DNA of 61,043 nt. Origin: Dysgonamonadaceae bacterium. Lineage in GTDB: Bacteria > Bacteroidota > Bacteroidia > Bacteroidales > Azobacteroidaceae. How positions within the stretch are numbered: the stretch's first letter is position 1; every line of letters starts with the position of its first letter. Below, in pieces: positions 36,494 to 44,438 of this stretch. The notes beneath the pieces were generated by a model. That model made no database searches. It was not told the origin of the DNA and saw only the letters and a list, made by a program, of their open reading frames with translations. The stretch is taken from positions 1 through 61,043 of the forward strand of contig JAISUN010000070.1 in the NCBI GenBank assembly GCA_031272085.1. Reading direction: 5' to 3'. A program made the position numbers and the translations under genes.

Positions 36494-37008
36494 TAAACCG
36501 CAGCGAACTCCTGAAAATAGGCCGTTTTCGCAAGCCCCACGGCATCTGCGGGGAAATCGGACTTATCGTCGAATCCGACTGTTTCGAGGCGGGCGGCAGC
36601 CCCTTTCTTGTCTGCGAAACCGAAGGAATTTTTGTTCCCTTCCGCATCGAGGAAACCCGCTTCACATCCGACAGCTCGGCCATTGTCAAGTTGAAAAACC
36701 TCGATTCTTCCGACAGCGTCCGCTTTTTATCGAACCTCGAAGTGCATATCCCCCAAAAATATGCCGTAGAAGCCGATACAGAAAGCGTTTCAGCCGATTT
36801 TTTCATTGGTTATAAACTTATTGACGAAGATTCGGATTTTTCGGGCGAAATAGCGGGCGTAGAGCAGTATTCGACCAATATGCTGTTCGTCGTGAAATCC
36901 GGCTCCCGCGAAGTTTTGCTGCCCGCCGTCCCCGAATTTATCAGCGAAATTGACCGCGAAAACCGGGAAATAAGAGTAAATTTGCCGGAAGGCCTTGTCG
37001 ATTTGTAA
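36490..37008 (+). CDS. rimM: Ribosome maturation factor RimM
   Basis: RimM assists 16S rRNA processing and 30S head assembly, binding S19. The 172-aa protein has the N-terminal barrel (LLKIGRFRKPHGICGEIGLIVESD) and the C-terminal PRC-barrel (DFFIGYKLIDEDSDFSGEIAGVEQY, VLLPAVPEFISEIDRENREIRVNLPEGLVDL). It is translationally coupled to murA by an ATGA overlap. Confidence 0.95.
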   Translation: MINRSELLKIGRFRKPHGICGEIGLIVESDCFEAGGSPFLVCETEGIFVPFRIEETRFTSDSSAIVKLKNLDSSDSVRFLSNLEVHIPQKYAVEADTESVSADFFIGYKLIDEDSDFSGEIAGVEQYSTNMLFVVKSGSREVLLPAVPEFISEIDRENREIRVNLPEGLVDL

Positions 37009-37011
37009 ATT

Positions 37012-37032
37012 TTTTTGCCAAATTGGCATAAA
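37012..37032. promoter_or_regulatory. Dyad upstream of the nfnAB copy 2 promoter
   Basis: TGCCAA-A-TTGGCA (37016-37028) is a perfect 6-bp-arm dyad, and the symmetry continues to TTT/AAA after one mismatch. It lies about 6 bp upstream of the -33 box, where a regulator could bind. It is too short and lacks the T-run on the correct side for a convincing rimM terminator. Confidence 0.45.
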
Positions 37033-37037
37033 TTTGT

Positions 37038-37068
37038 TTTGAATATTAGTTTTTTTTTATTACTTTTG
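37038..37068 (+). promoter_or_regulatory. Promoter of nfnAB copy 2
   Basis: TTTG (37038-37041), a 19-bp spacer and TACTTTTG (37061-37068) are a full match to the Bacteroidota consensus. RNA should start near 37075, about 22 nt before the nfnA ATG. Confidence 0.82.
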
Positions 37069-37096
37069 CGGGCAAAATAAAAATTGGCATCCTCAA

Positions 37097-37891
37097 ATGA
37101 ACAAAATTGTAAAAAAGGAATTTTTGTCGGAAAACGTTGTAAAACTTGTCGTTGAAGCGCCGCTGATAGCAAAATCCCGCAAACCCGGACATTTTGTAAT
37201 CGTCAGAGTAGGCAAGTACGGCGAACGTATCCCCTTGACTATCGCAGAGTCAGACCTTGCAAACGGAACTATCACTTTAATTATCCAACAGGTTGGAAAA
37301 TCTTCGCACAAGATTTGCAGCCTCAACGAAGGCGAGTTTATTACCGACCTCGTGGGGCCGCTTGGCAAAGCCACTCATATTGAGCGTTTCGGTACGGTCG
37401 TATGCGCTTGTGGCGGAGTGGGAACGGCTCCTATGCTGCCAATCGCACAGGCGATGAAAAAGGCCGGAAATCGGGTAATTACCGTTCTTGCGGCACGGAC
37501 AAAGGAACTGATTATCCTCGAAAAAGAAATGCGCGAAGTGTCGGACGAGGTTGTGATTATGACCGACGACGGTTCGTATGGCAATAAAGGCTTGGTAACC
37601 AACGGAGTAGAAGACGTTATCAAACGCGAAAAAGTTGATTTGTGCGTTACTATCGGCCCTGCAATTATGATGAAATTTGTGGCTTTGCTGACCAAAAAAT
37701 ACGATATTCCTACGGTCGCCTCGCTCAATACCATTATGGTTGACGGAACCGGAATGTGCGGAGCCTGCCGCGTAACTGTCGGCGGACGAACCCGTTTTGT
37801 CTGCGTTGACGGCCCCGAATTTAACGCCCACGAAGTAGATTTCGACGAGATGATGATGCGCTTGAACGCATATAAAGATTACGAGAAATAA
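37097..37891 (+). CDS. nfnA: NfnA-like ferredoxin-NADP reductase subunit, copy 2
   Basis: This 264-aa paralog of the protein at 11153 aligns without gaps, with 211 of 260 positions identical by hand count. FAD barrel (RIPLTIA), NAD fold (GGVGTAPMLPIAQAM) and C221, C224, C236 for a [2Fe-2S] site are all kept, so it should be functional. It has its own strong promoter and precedes nfnB copy 2, from which it is separated by a run of period-7 repeats. The role is electron bifurcation between NADPH, NADH and ferredoxin. Confidence 0.86.
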   Translation: MNKIVKKEFLSENVVKLVVEAPLIAKSRKPGHFVIVRVGKYGERIPLTIAESDLANGTITLIIQQVGKSSHKICSLNEGEFITDLVGPLGKATHIERFGTVVCACGGVGTAPMLPIAQAMKKAGNRVITVLAARTKELIILEKEMREVSDEVVIMTDDGSYGNKGLVTNGVEDVIKREKVDLCVTIGPAIMMKFVALLTKKYDIPTVASLNTIMVDGTGMCGACRVTVGGRTRFVCVDGPEFNAHEVDFDEMMMRLNAYKDYEK

Positions 37892-37932
37892 TTGAAAATT
37901 GAGAATTGAAAATTGAAAATTCAAAATTCAAT
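37891..37932. repeat. Period-7 tandem repeat ATTGAAA (6 units)
   Basis: Six phased units run ATTGAAA, ATTGAGA, ATTGAAA, ATTGAAA, ATTCAAA, ATTCAAT between nfnA and nfnB of copy 2. The last units invert part of the motif, giving the tract some dyad symmetry. It begins at the nfnA stop codon. Confidence 0.85.
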
Positions 37933-37951
37933 CAGTCAAAATTAATAATTA

Positions 37952-39424
37952 ATGGAAATAAACGACAAAATAAAGGCGGAACGCAATGAGGCTTGGCGCG
38001 AAGAATTGCGCAAAAGTATGAAAAATAAAGAGCGTGCGGCAATTCCCCGCGTAAAAATGCCGGAACTCGACCCCGGATACCGCAGCCGCAGTTACGATGA
38101 AGTGAATTGCGGATTATCTTTGGAACAGGCTCTGACAGAGGCAAAACGCTGCCTCGACTGTCCCGACCCGGCTTGTATGAAAGGCTGTCCGGTGGGCATA
38201 AATATTCCAAAATTCATTAAAAATATCGAGCGGAACAATATCGCTGAGGCAGCCGCAACTCTGAAAGAAACTTCGGCGCTGCCAGCCGTTTGCGGTCGCG
38301 TTTGCCCGCAGGAAAAGCAGTGCGAAGGCCTTTGCATACACTTGAAAATGAGCGGCGAAGCCGTTGCTATCGGCTATTTGGAGCGGTTTGCGGCGGATAA
38401 TGCAGGGGAAGAAAGCGCGAAAGAGAGAAGGACTGTGCAGGATTGCAACGGCCTTAAAATCGCCGTAATAGGCTCCGGTCCGGCCGGGCTGTCGTTTGCC
38501 GGCGATATGATAAAATCCGGTTACGATGTTACTGTTTTTGAGGCTCTGCACGAGATTGGCGGGGTTTTGAAGTACGGGATTCCAGAATTTCGTTTGCCGA
38601 ACAATATTGTTGACCGTGAAATCGAAAGTTTGAAAAATTTGGGCGTAAAATTCATAACTAACTGTATAATAGGCAAAACCATCTCATACAACGAACTTCT
38701 CGAACAGGGATTTCGAGGGATTTTCATCGCTACCGGAGCAGGATTGCCTAATTTTATGAATATTCCGGGCGAAAATTTGTCGGGCGTTCTTTCGTCCAAC
38801 GAATACCTTACTCGCATCAATCTGATGGGCGCAAACCGCTCTGATACAGATACTCCCGTTTATTTCGGCAAGAATGTGGCAATTATCGGAGGAGGAAATA
38901 CGGCTATGGATTCCGTCCGCACCGCCCGCCGTCTGGGAGCCGAACGCGCAATGATTGTCTATCGCCGTTCCGAAGAGGAAATGCCCGCCCGCGTAGAAGA
39001 AATCAAGCACGCGAAGGAAGAGGGGGTAATCTTTATGAATCTCAATAATCCTATAAAATATATCGGCGACGAAAAAGGCCGGGTAAAACAGATGGTTCTG
39101 CAAAAAATGGAACTCGGCGAACCTGACGCCTCAGGCCGCCGTCGTCCGGTGGAAATTCCGGGCGCAACGGAAACTGTCGATGTCGATTTGGTTGTAGTTG
39201 CAATCGGCGTTTCGCCTAATCCGCTGATTCCTAGCGCATTTGATGGCCTGCAAGTCAGCAAGTGGGGAACAATTATCGTCAATCAGGAAACTTTGGAAAC
39301 CGACCTGCCCGACGTTTTTGCAGGCGGCGACATAATCCGCGGCGGCGCAACCGTAATTCTTGCAATGGGCGACGGACGCAAGGCTGCGGCAGAAATGCAG
39401 AAGAAATTGGAAATTGAGAATTGA
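37952..39424 (+). CDS. nfnB: NfnB-like NAD(P)-dependent oxidoreductase, copy 2
   Basis: This 490-aa paralog of the protein at 9635 keeps all eight N-terminal [4Fe-4S] cysteines (RCLDCPDPACMKGCP and CGRVCPQEKQCEGLC), the FAD motif GSGPAG and the second GGGNTAMDSVRTARRLGAERA. Main differences are in the linker after the ferredoxin-like domain (AGEESAKERRTVQDCN here). The C-terminal residues (KLEIEN) and the stop are written by a period-7 repeat, just as in copy 1. It forms an operon with nfnA copy 2. Confidence 0.86.
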   Translation: MEINDKIKAERNEAWREELRKSMKNKERAAIPRVKMPELDPGYRSRSYDEVNCGLSLEQALTEAKRCLDCPDPACMKGCPVGINIPKFIKNIERNNIAEAAATLKETSALPAVCGRVCPQEKQCEGLCIHLKMSGEAVAIGYLERFAADNAGEESAKERRTVQDCNGLKIAVIGSGPAGLSFAGDMIKSGYDVTVFEALHEIGGVLKYGIPEFRLPNNIVDREIESLKNLGVKFITNCIIGKTISYNELLEQGFRGIFIATGAGLPNFMNIPGENLSGVLSSNEYLTRINLMGANRSDTDTPVYFGKNVAIIGGGNTAMDSVRTARRLGAERAMIVYRRSEEEMPARVEEIKHAKEEGVIFMNLNNPIKYIGDEKGRVKQMVLQKMELGEPDASGRRRPVEIPGATETVDVDLVVVAIGVSPNPLIPSAFDGLQVSKWGTIIVNQETLETDLPDVFAGGDIIRGGATVILAMGDGRKAAAEMQKKLEIEN

Positions 39425-39429
39425 GAATT
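39406..39429. repeat. Period-7 tandem repeat ATTGAGA (3.4 units)
   Basis: ATTGGAA, ATTGAGA, ATTGAGA and a partial ATTT overlap the last codons and stop of nfnB copy 2. Unit and phase match the repeat found between nfnA and nfnB. Confidence 0.8.
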
Positions 39430-39449
39430 TATTAATTCAAAATACAAAA

Positions 39450-40646
39450 TTATTGCTGCCGGTTGTACTCTTCAAGCGCTTTTTCAAGTACGACCATTGC
39501 GCGGGCAAGTTCTTCCTTTTTCAGGACGTAAGCGATTCTGACCTCGTTTTTCCCAAGGTTGGGATTGGTGTAAAAACCCGACGCCGGAGCCATAAAAATA
39601 GTTTGGCCTTCGTACTCGAAATCCGAGAGGCACCACTCGCAAAACTTGTCGGCATCATCGACAGGCAGCCGCGCAATGGTGTAAAACGCTCCCATCGGGA
39701 TTGGCGAATAAACGCCGTGAATCTTATTCAGCGTATCGACCACAAAATTGCGGCGTTCGAGATATTCTTCGTAAACGTCGAGCATATATTCGTCCGAAAC
39801 GGAAAGCGAAGCCTCGGCCACAATCTGGCCAAGCAAAGGCGGACTTAACCGCGCCTGACAGAATTTCATAACTGTTTTCCGAAGTTGCTTGTTGCGTGTA
39901 ATCAACATCCCTTCGCGGATTCCGCACTCACTGTAACGCTTTGATACAGAATCAATAAGCACCACATTTTCTTCTATTCCCACAAGGTGCATCGCGCTGA
40001 TGTATGGCGAACCTGTATAGATAAATTCGCGGTAAACTTCGTCGGAAAGCAGGTAAAGGTCGTATTTTTTGACCAAATCGCGTATTTTGTTCATCTCGGC
40101 GCGGCTGTAAAGGTAGCCGGTCGGATTGTTGGGGTTGCAAATCAGGATAGCCTTTGTTTTCTTGTTTATCAACTTCTCAAATTCCGATATCGGAGGCAGC
40201 GCAAAGCCTTTGTCGATGCTGGATGCAACGGTTTGGATAACCGCTCCGGCCGAAATTGCGAAAGCCATATAATTGGCGTAAGCCGGTTCGGGGATGATGA
40301 TTTCGTCGCCCGGATTGAGGCAGGCCATAAGCGCGAACAAAACCGCTTCCGAACCGCCGGTAGTGATGATTATATCGTCGGCGCTGACATTTATTTTGAA
40401 TTTGGAGTAGTAATTTACCAATTTCTCGCGATACGAGCGGAAACCGTCGCTGGGGCTGTATTCCAGCACTTCGCGGTTCAGCCGGCGCATCGCCTCTATT
40501 CCCGCTTCGGGAGTAGGAATGTCGGGCTGGCCGATGTTGAGATGATAAACTTTCAGCCCTCGCGCCTTGGCCGAATCCGAGAGCGGGGCTAATTTTCTGA
40601 TTGGGGATGCGGGCATTTCTATGCCCCTGATTGAAATTTCAGGCAT
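39450..40646 (-). CDS. PLP-dependent aminotransferase (aspartate/aromatic type)
   Basis: This 398-aa fold-type I aminotransferase has YHLNIGQPDIPTPE near 34-47, NPNNPTGYLYS at 171-181, SDEVYREF at 201-208 and the PLP lysine K236 in DSVSKRYSECGIR. The class spans aspartate, tyrosine and phenylalanine aminotransferases. Its position downstream of aroG-CM and tyrA on the same strand suggests it makes Tyr or Phe from the keto acids, but a promoter box of its own (TAACTTTG at 40671-40678) shows it may be expressed separately. Confidence 0.88.
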   Translation of the reverse strand: MPEISIRGIEMPASPIRKLAPLSDSAKARGLKVYHLNIGQPDIPTPEAGIEAMRRLNREVLEYSPSDGFRSYREKLVNYYSKFKINVSADDIIITTGGSEAVLFALMACLNPGDEIIIPEPAYANYMAFAISAGAVIQTVASSIDKGFALPPISEFEKLINKKTKAILICNPNNPTGYLYSRAEMNKIRDLVKKYDLYLLSDEVYREFIYTGSPYISAMHLVGIEENVVLIDSVSKRYSECGIREGMLITRNKQLRKTVMKFCQARLSPPLLGQIVAEASLSVSDEYMLDVYEEYLERRNFVVDTLNKIHGVYSPIPMGAFYTIARLPVDDADKFCEWCLSDFEYEGQTIFMAPASGFYTNPNLGKNEVRIAYVLKKEELARAMVVLEKALEEYNRQQ

Positions 40647-40670
40647 TTATGCAACTATTAAAAACGGGCG

Positions 40671-40678
40671 CAAAGTTA
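40671..40678 (-). promoter_or_regulatory. Candidate -7 box for the aminotransferase
   Basis: The minus strand reads TAACTTTG, matching TAnnTTTG, about 25 bp before the ATG at 40646. The -33 element is not clear. Confidence 0.4.
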
Positions 40679-40735
40679 ACCTAATTTTTTGATTTTGACA
40701 GAAAAAGGTTAAATTTTTGCGAAAATTGTTTGATT

Positions 40736-41506
40736 TTACACTCTTTTCCGAACCTCTTTTAAAAATTCTTTCATCCCTTCCGTATCTTTGACCTCGATAA
40801 TTGTCAGCAGGCGGGCAAGTTCGGAACGGATTTGTTCCAACTGCCGCGGCGTGCGGGGATTGAACAGTATTTCGGTCAGCAGATAATCGTCTTCCGACAG
40901 CAGGCCGCGGGCGATGTCTAAATGTTTCTTAAACGTCGTCCCGGGCGCTTCCTGCGGCTTCATTACCGAAGCAAAAACCAGAGTTGAGGAAAACGGAATC
41001 GACAGCGAATAGGCAATCGTTTCGTCGTGTTCGTCGAAAGAATATTCAAAAATATTGAGTTTGAGCCGGTTATACAGGTCGCGGAAAAATATTTTCCCCA
41101 TATACGAAGATTCGGAAATGATAATCGCATTTTCGGACGACAGGCTGCCGAGATTGGCAAAAGTAGGCCCAAACATAGGATGGGTCGAAACAAAAGGCCG
41201 GCCTTCGGCTTCGTAAAACTCCTTTAATCCGGTTTTTACCGATGCAATATCAGAAATAATGCAAGTTTCGGGCAGGTAAGGCAGGGCGTTTCGGAATGCG
41301 TCGAGCGTGTATTTTACCGTGGCCGCATTGAGCAGGATTTCGGGCTTAAAATCCGCAATTTCAGATGCTTGCGTCATACGTATGCAATTGTATGTAAAAC
41401 GCATACGCTCCGGATTGGGGTCGTAAATCGCAACCTCGTGGTCGAAACTCAAAACGTCGGCGAAGAAAGACCCCATTTTTCCTGCGCCCAGAATCTGTAT
41501 TTTCAT
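40736..41506 (-). CDS. tyrA: Prephenate dehydrogenase
   Basis: TyrA oxidises prephenate to 4-hydroxyphenylpyruvate for tyrosine. This 256-aa form has the NAD motif ILGAGKMGSFF (5-15), ISDIASVKTGLKEF near 93 and the conserved STHPMFGPTF around 109-118 with the catalytic His. It lacks the fused chorismate mutase of enteric TyrA; that activity is in the upstream gene instead. The ATG overlaps the stop of the DAHP synthase-chorismate mutase gene by four bases, so the two share the attenuated transcript. Confidence 0.92.
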   Translation of the reverse strand: MKIQILGAGKMGSFFADVLSFDHEVAIYDPNPERMRFTYNCIRMTQASEIADFKPEILLNAATVKYTLDAFRNALPYLPETCIISDIASVKTGLKEFYEAEGRPFVSTHPMFGPTFANLGSLSSENAIIISESSYMGKIFFRDLYNRLKLNIFEYSFDEHDETIAYSLSIPFSSTLVFASVMKPQEAPGTTFKKHLDIARGLLSEDDYLLTEILFNPRTPRQLEQIRSELARLLTIIEVKDTEGMKEFLKEVRKRV

Positions 41507-42576
41507 CGGTTCAGCACTTCAATCTGTTGGCGGATAGATTCTTCGTGAATCGCTTCCAGAACGGTTTTCATAAACGGCACTCCGATTCCCATTTTATCGG
41601 CCTGCGAACTGCGGTTTTCCAAAATCTCGTCGTAACGCAGGGTTTGAAGCACCGGCATATTGTGTTCCTTTTTGTACTGGCCTATTTCACGGGAAATGCG
41701 CATCCGTTTCGACAGGATAGAGAGCAGTTCGCCGTCGATTTCGTCAATCTGCCGGCGCAGGTTTGTCAGATTTTCGGTAGTCTGCTTGGTTTCGCGCACC
41801 ACGAGCATACTTATGATGTATTCGAGGACGTCGGGCGTAACCTGCTGTTCCTTGTCGCTCAAAGCGCAGTCGGGATTGCAGTGCGATTCGATAATCAGGC
41901 CGTCGTAATTCAAATCCATAGCCTGCTGGCAAAGCGGGGCAATCAGTTCGCGTTTGCCTCCTATGTGGCTTGGGTCGCAGATTAGCGGCATTTTCGGGAT
42001 TCGGCGTTTCAATTCGATTGGGATATGCCACTGCGGGAGGTTGCGGTAGAGTTTTTTCTCGTAACTGCTGAATCCTCGGTGGATTACGCCGATTTTTCGG
42101 ATACCGGCATTGTAAATCCGTTCTATTGCGCCAATCCAGAGTTCGAGGTCGGGATTGACCGGATTTTTGATAAGCACCGGCCCTTGAAAGCCCGAAATAA
42201 GCAGGGTATCGGCTATTTCCTGTACTGCAAAAGGGTTTGCCGTAGTCCGCGCTCCTATCCAGAGGAGGTCGATTCCGTGTTTTACAGCGTCGAGGACGTG
42301 CTGTTTAGTGGCGATTTCGGTGGAGGTGTACATCCCCGTTTCCCGCTTCACGCGCTGCAACCAGGGGAGGCCTGCAACGCCTGCGCCCTCGAATCCGCCC
42401 GGTTTGGTGCGGGGTTTCCAAATTCCGGCGCGGAAAATCTGGACGCCCTTTGAGGCGAGGCTGCGGGCGGTTTCCATTACCTGCTCTTCCGATTCGGCGC
42501 TGCAAGGGCCTGCGATTACGAGCGGCCGCTGTTCGCTGACGCCGGGCAGCAAGATTGATTCAAGTTCCATTTCCAT
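41503..42576 (-). CDS. Bifunctional DAHP synthase / chorismate mutase
   Basis: This 357-aa enzyme joins two steps of the aromatic pathway. Residues about 1-255 form a type I-beta DAHP synthase with PLVIAGPCSAESEEQV near 18, FRAGIWKPRTKPGGFEGAG near 49 and DPSHIGGKRELIAPL near 205. Residues about 265-357 are an AroQ chorismate mutase (LRRQIDEIDGELLSILSKRMRISREIGQYKKEHNMP). This fusion is usual in Bacteroidota and lets the mutase domain sense end products. It is followed by tyrA with an ATGA overlap. An attenuator-like leader lies directly upstream. Confidence 0.93.
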   Translation of the reverse strand: MEMELESILLPGVSEQRPLVIAGPCSAESEEQVMETARSLASKGVQIFRAGIWKPRTKPGGFEGAGVAGLPWLQRVKRETGMYTSTEIATKQHVLDAVKHGIDLLWIGARTTANPFAVQEIADTLLISGFQGPVLIKNPVNPDLELWIGAIERIYNAGIRKIGVIHRGFSSYEKKLYRNLPQWHIPIELKRRIPKMPLICDPSHIGGKRELIAPLCQQAMDLNYDGLIIESHCNPDCALSDKEQQVTPDVLEYIISMLVVRETKQTTENLTNLRRQIDEIDGELLSILSKRMRISREIGQYKKEHNMPVLQTLRYDEILENRSSQADKMGIGVPFMKTVLEAIHEESIRQQIEVLNR

Positions 42577-42603
42577 AATGTTTTATTTTTATTTGTTTTA
42601 CGT

Positions 42604-42657
42604 TCAAAAAAAAAATCCCGCCGTTTCCGACAGGATTTCATAATTAAAAACACTCAT
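42604..42657 (-). CDS. Candidate 17-residue leader peptide with Phe and Tyr codons
   Basis: ATG 42657 on the minus strand opens 17 codons beginning MSVFNYE and ending GFFF, then TGA. Phe at positions 4 and 15-17 and Tyr at 6 suit sensing of aromatic amino acids. The frame runs through the terminator hairpin, and the last three Phe codons are its U-run, so the FFF may be incidental. A second short frame just upstream encodes MNKAD and stops. Which frame, if either, is translated cannot be decided here. Confidence 0.4.
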   Translation of the reverse strand: MSVFNYEILSETAGFFF

Positions 42658-42690
42658 TTTTAGTCCGCTTTATTCATACAAAATCCTGTC
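42604..42690 (-). promoter_or_regulatory. Transcription attenuator of the aroG-CM/tyrA operon
   Basis: On the minus strand a 10-bp stem with a GAAA loop (42614-42637) is followed by ten T (42615-42606), an intrinsic terminator 30 bp before the coding start. The 10-mer GACAGGATTT at 42690-42681 is the exact complement of the stem's left arm (AAATCCTGTC, 42638-42629), so it can form a competing antiterminator. A TACTTTTG -7 box lies just upstream, so the leader RNA begins right before the antiterminator arm. The sensor could be ribosome stalling or another signal. Confidence 0.8.
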
Positions 42691-42701
42691 TTACTCTTTT
42701 C

Positions 42702-42709
42702 CAAAAGTA
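42702..42709 (-). promoter_or_regulatory. -7 box for the aroG-CM leader
   Basis: The minus strand reads TACTTTTG. RNA would start near 42694, a few bases before the antiterminator arm. TTTA at 42733-42730 is the nearest -33-like element, 20 bp upstream. Confidence 0.55.
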
Positions 42710-42714
42710 AAAGT

Positions 42715-42880
42715 AATAAAACGAATATGTAAAATAAAAACGGTTCATTCTTAAAATTTTGCTTTATAACAACGGCGCAAAAGTAATAATTTTTTTTGTT
42801 ATCCAAATAAAATATTAAAAATTTTTCATTTTTTTGATGAAATTGTTTCGCTTAAATTCTAAAAATTATTCCAATTTCTA
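42715..42880. other. AT-rich divergent intergenic stretch
   Basis: Between the aroG leader promoter and the tolC promoter this stretch is very AT-rich with several A and T runs. I see no open frame, dyad or repeat worth naming. Confidence 0.5.
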
Positions 42881-42911
42881 TTTGTTATTAAAATTATTTC
42901 CCGTAAATTTG
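42881..42911 (+). promoter_or_regulatory. Promoter of the metal-efflux tolC operon
   Basis: TTTG (42881-42884), a 19-bp spacer and TAAATTTG (42904-42911) match the Bacteroidota consensus completely. RNA would start near 42918, 17 nt before the tolC ATG. No BlaI-type operator is seen here. Confidence 0.8.
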
Positions 42912-42934
42912 CCCTGTTTTTCAATTTTGAGTTT

Positions 42935-44413
42935 ATGGGGAAAAAAAGACTGTATCTGTTTTTTGCGGCTATATGGTTGATATTCAATGCGTATGAGGCG
43001 AGGGCGCAGCAGGATTCGCTTGCTGCCTATCTGCAAACGGCGGCGGAAAACAATCCGGGCGTAACATCGGCCTTTCACGCTTACGAAGCGGCTTTGCAGA
43101 AAATTCCGCAGGTCGGAGCGCTGCAAGACCCTACGCTTGACCTCGGTTTTTTCCTGAAACCGATGGAACTTGTCGAAGGCCGGCAGGTTGCCGATATTCG
43201 GCTGATGCAGATGTTTCCCTGGTTTGGAACGCGAAAAGCCGCCCGAACAGAAGCCCAACACTCGGCGCAAATGGCTTTTGAACAGTTTCGCGAAACTCGC
43301 GACCAACTTTTCTTGGACGTTTATACTCAATGGTTTACGCTTTGCCGGCTGAACGAGCAACTGTCCAACTCGCAGAAAAACAGCGTTTTGCTGGCGCAAC
43401 TCGAAGAACTTGCCGTCAAGCGGTTTTCGGGCGGAAGCGCACAAATTGCGGGAAATGCCGCCCAAGCCCCCAAAGGGGGCTTGGGGGCAGCGCAAACGAA
43501 CCCGGCAGGAGCAGGCGGTTCAATGTCCGGAATGTCGATGGGGTCCGCTCAACCGGTTTCCGGAACGCAATCTGCGGCATCCAACTCCGGTTCTATGGGC
43601 GGGATGAGTTCGATGAGCGGCGGAGCCTCGACAGGCTTGGCGGAAGTGTTGCAAATTCAGTTGGAAAGGGCTGAAACAGAGAATAATATAGAAAATCTGA
43701 AATCAAAAATAGCGGCCGAAAAATCGCGTTTCAATGCCTTGCTCAACCGTCAGGCTGCGGCGGAAATCGCGCTCCCTGACAGTCTTGCGGCGCTCCCGTT
43801 TTTGTTCGATTTTGAGGCCGCTTTACATCAGATTGAGGCTCAAAATCCTATGCTTGCGATGCTCGACGAGGAGGAGCGGATGTACCGGGCAAAAGCCGTG
43901 ATGGACAGGAAAATGAGTTACCCGATGTTCGGTATAGGGCTGGATTATATGCTGATAAATCCGAAATCGACCACGTCGTCCGACGCGATGAGCAGCGGAA
44001 ATCAGATGAGTTCGATGAACGGAAAAGATATGCTGATGCCGATGATTTCGATAACTTTGCCGATTTGGCGGGGAAAATACCGCGCTCAACAAAAGGAATC
44101 GTCCCTGCTCGAAACGGCGGCTCGCGAACGTCGGCAAAATACTCTGAATCTGCTTGTTGCCGAACTTTACAGCGCAAAACAGCGTCTCGAAGAAGCATCG
44201 CGGAAAATCGGCCTCTACCGCCGCCAGAAAGAACTTTCGGAAACGGCTTACAATCTGCTTGTCAGCGAGTTTTCCTCCGGAAAATCGGGGTTGAGCGAGG
44301 TTCTTCAAGTTCAACGCCAACTGTTTGATTACGAATTGAAAACTGCCGAAGCCACAGCCGATTACAACATTTTGGCCGGCGAGGTGCAGAAATTGATTGC
44401 AGGTTTCAACTGA
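42935..44413 (+). CDS. TolC-family outer-membrane factor with Met-rich insert
   Basis: The 492-aa channel has a signal peptide (LYLFFAAIWLIFNAYEARAQ) and helical outer-membrane efflux repeats. Residues about 165-230 are a low-complexity insert rich in Met, Gly and Ser (GSMSGMSMGS, GSMGGMSSMSGG), and a second cluster (MSSGNQMSSMNGKDMLMPM) lies near 350. Met clusters can bind Cu(I), which agrees with the downstream adaptor carrying metal-binding domains. A perfect palindrome is embedded in the insert. A CusC-like role in copper or silver export is inferred; no RND pump gene is adjacent. Confidence 0.88.
   Translation: MGKKRLYLFFAAIWLIFNAYEARAQQDSLAAYLQTAAENNPGVTSAFHAYEAALQKIPQVGALQDPTLDLGFFLKPMELVEGRQVADIRLMQMFPWFGTRKAARTEAQHSAQMAFEQFRETRDQLFLDVYTQWFTLCRLNEQLSNSQKNSVLLAQLEELAVKRFSGGSAQIAGNAAQAPKGGLGAAQTNPAGAGGSMSGMSMGSAQPVSGTQSAASNSGSMGGMSSMSGGASTGLAEVLQIQLERAETENNIENLKSKIAAEKSRFNALLNRQAAAEIALPDSLAALPFLFDFEAALHQIEAQNPMLAMLDEEERMYRAKAVMDRKMSYPMFGIGLDYMLINPKSTTSSDAMSSGNQMSSMNGKDMLMPMISITLPIWRGKYRAQQKESSLLETAARERRQNTLNLLVAELYSAKQRLEEASRKIGLYRRQKELSETAYNLLVSEFSSGKSGLSEVLQVQRQLFDYELKTAEATADYNILAGEVQKLIAGFN
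43461..43485. repeat. Perfect palindrome inside tolC (11-bp arms, AAA loop)
   Basis: CCCAAGCCCCC, AAA, GGGGGCTTGGG. It encodes part of AAQAPKGGLGAAQ in the variable Met-rich region and keeps the frame. GC-rich palindromes with a CCCCCAAAGGGGG core are dispersed in Bacteroidota and cyanobacterial genomes, so this may be a small mobile palindrome that inserted into the gene. Confidence 0.85.
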
Positions 44414-44438
44414 ACTGATACGAGTAAAATTTCAAGTT

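Noticed and set aside
37016..37028. Short hairpin after rimM as an intrinsic terminator
   Set aside because: The one-base loop is too tight for an RNA hairpin and no T-run follows; it is better read as a DNA dyad.
42604..42615. Three terminal Phe codons of the aroG leader as the sensing codons
   Set aside because: They are simply the U-run of the terminator read in frame and lie after the hairpin, too late to act as a sensor.
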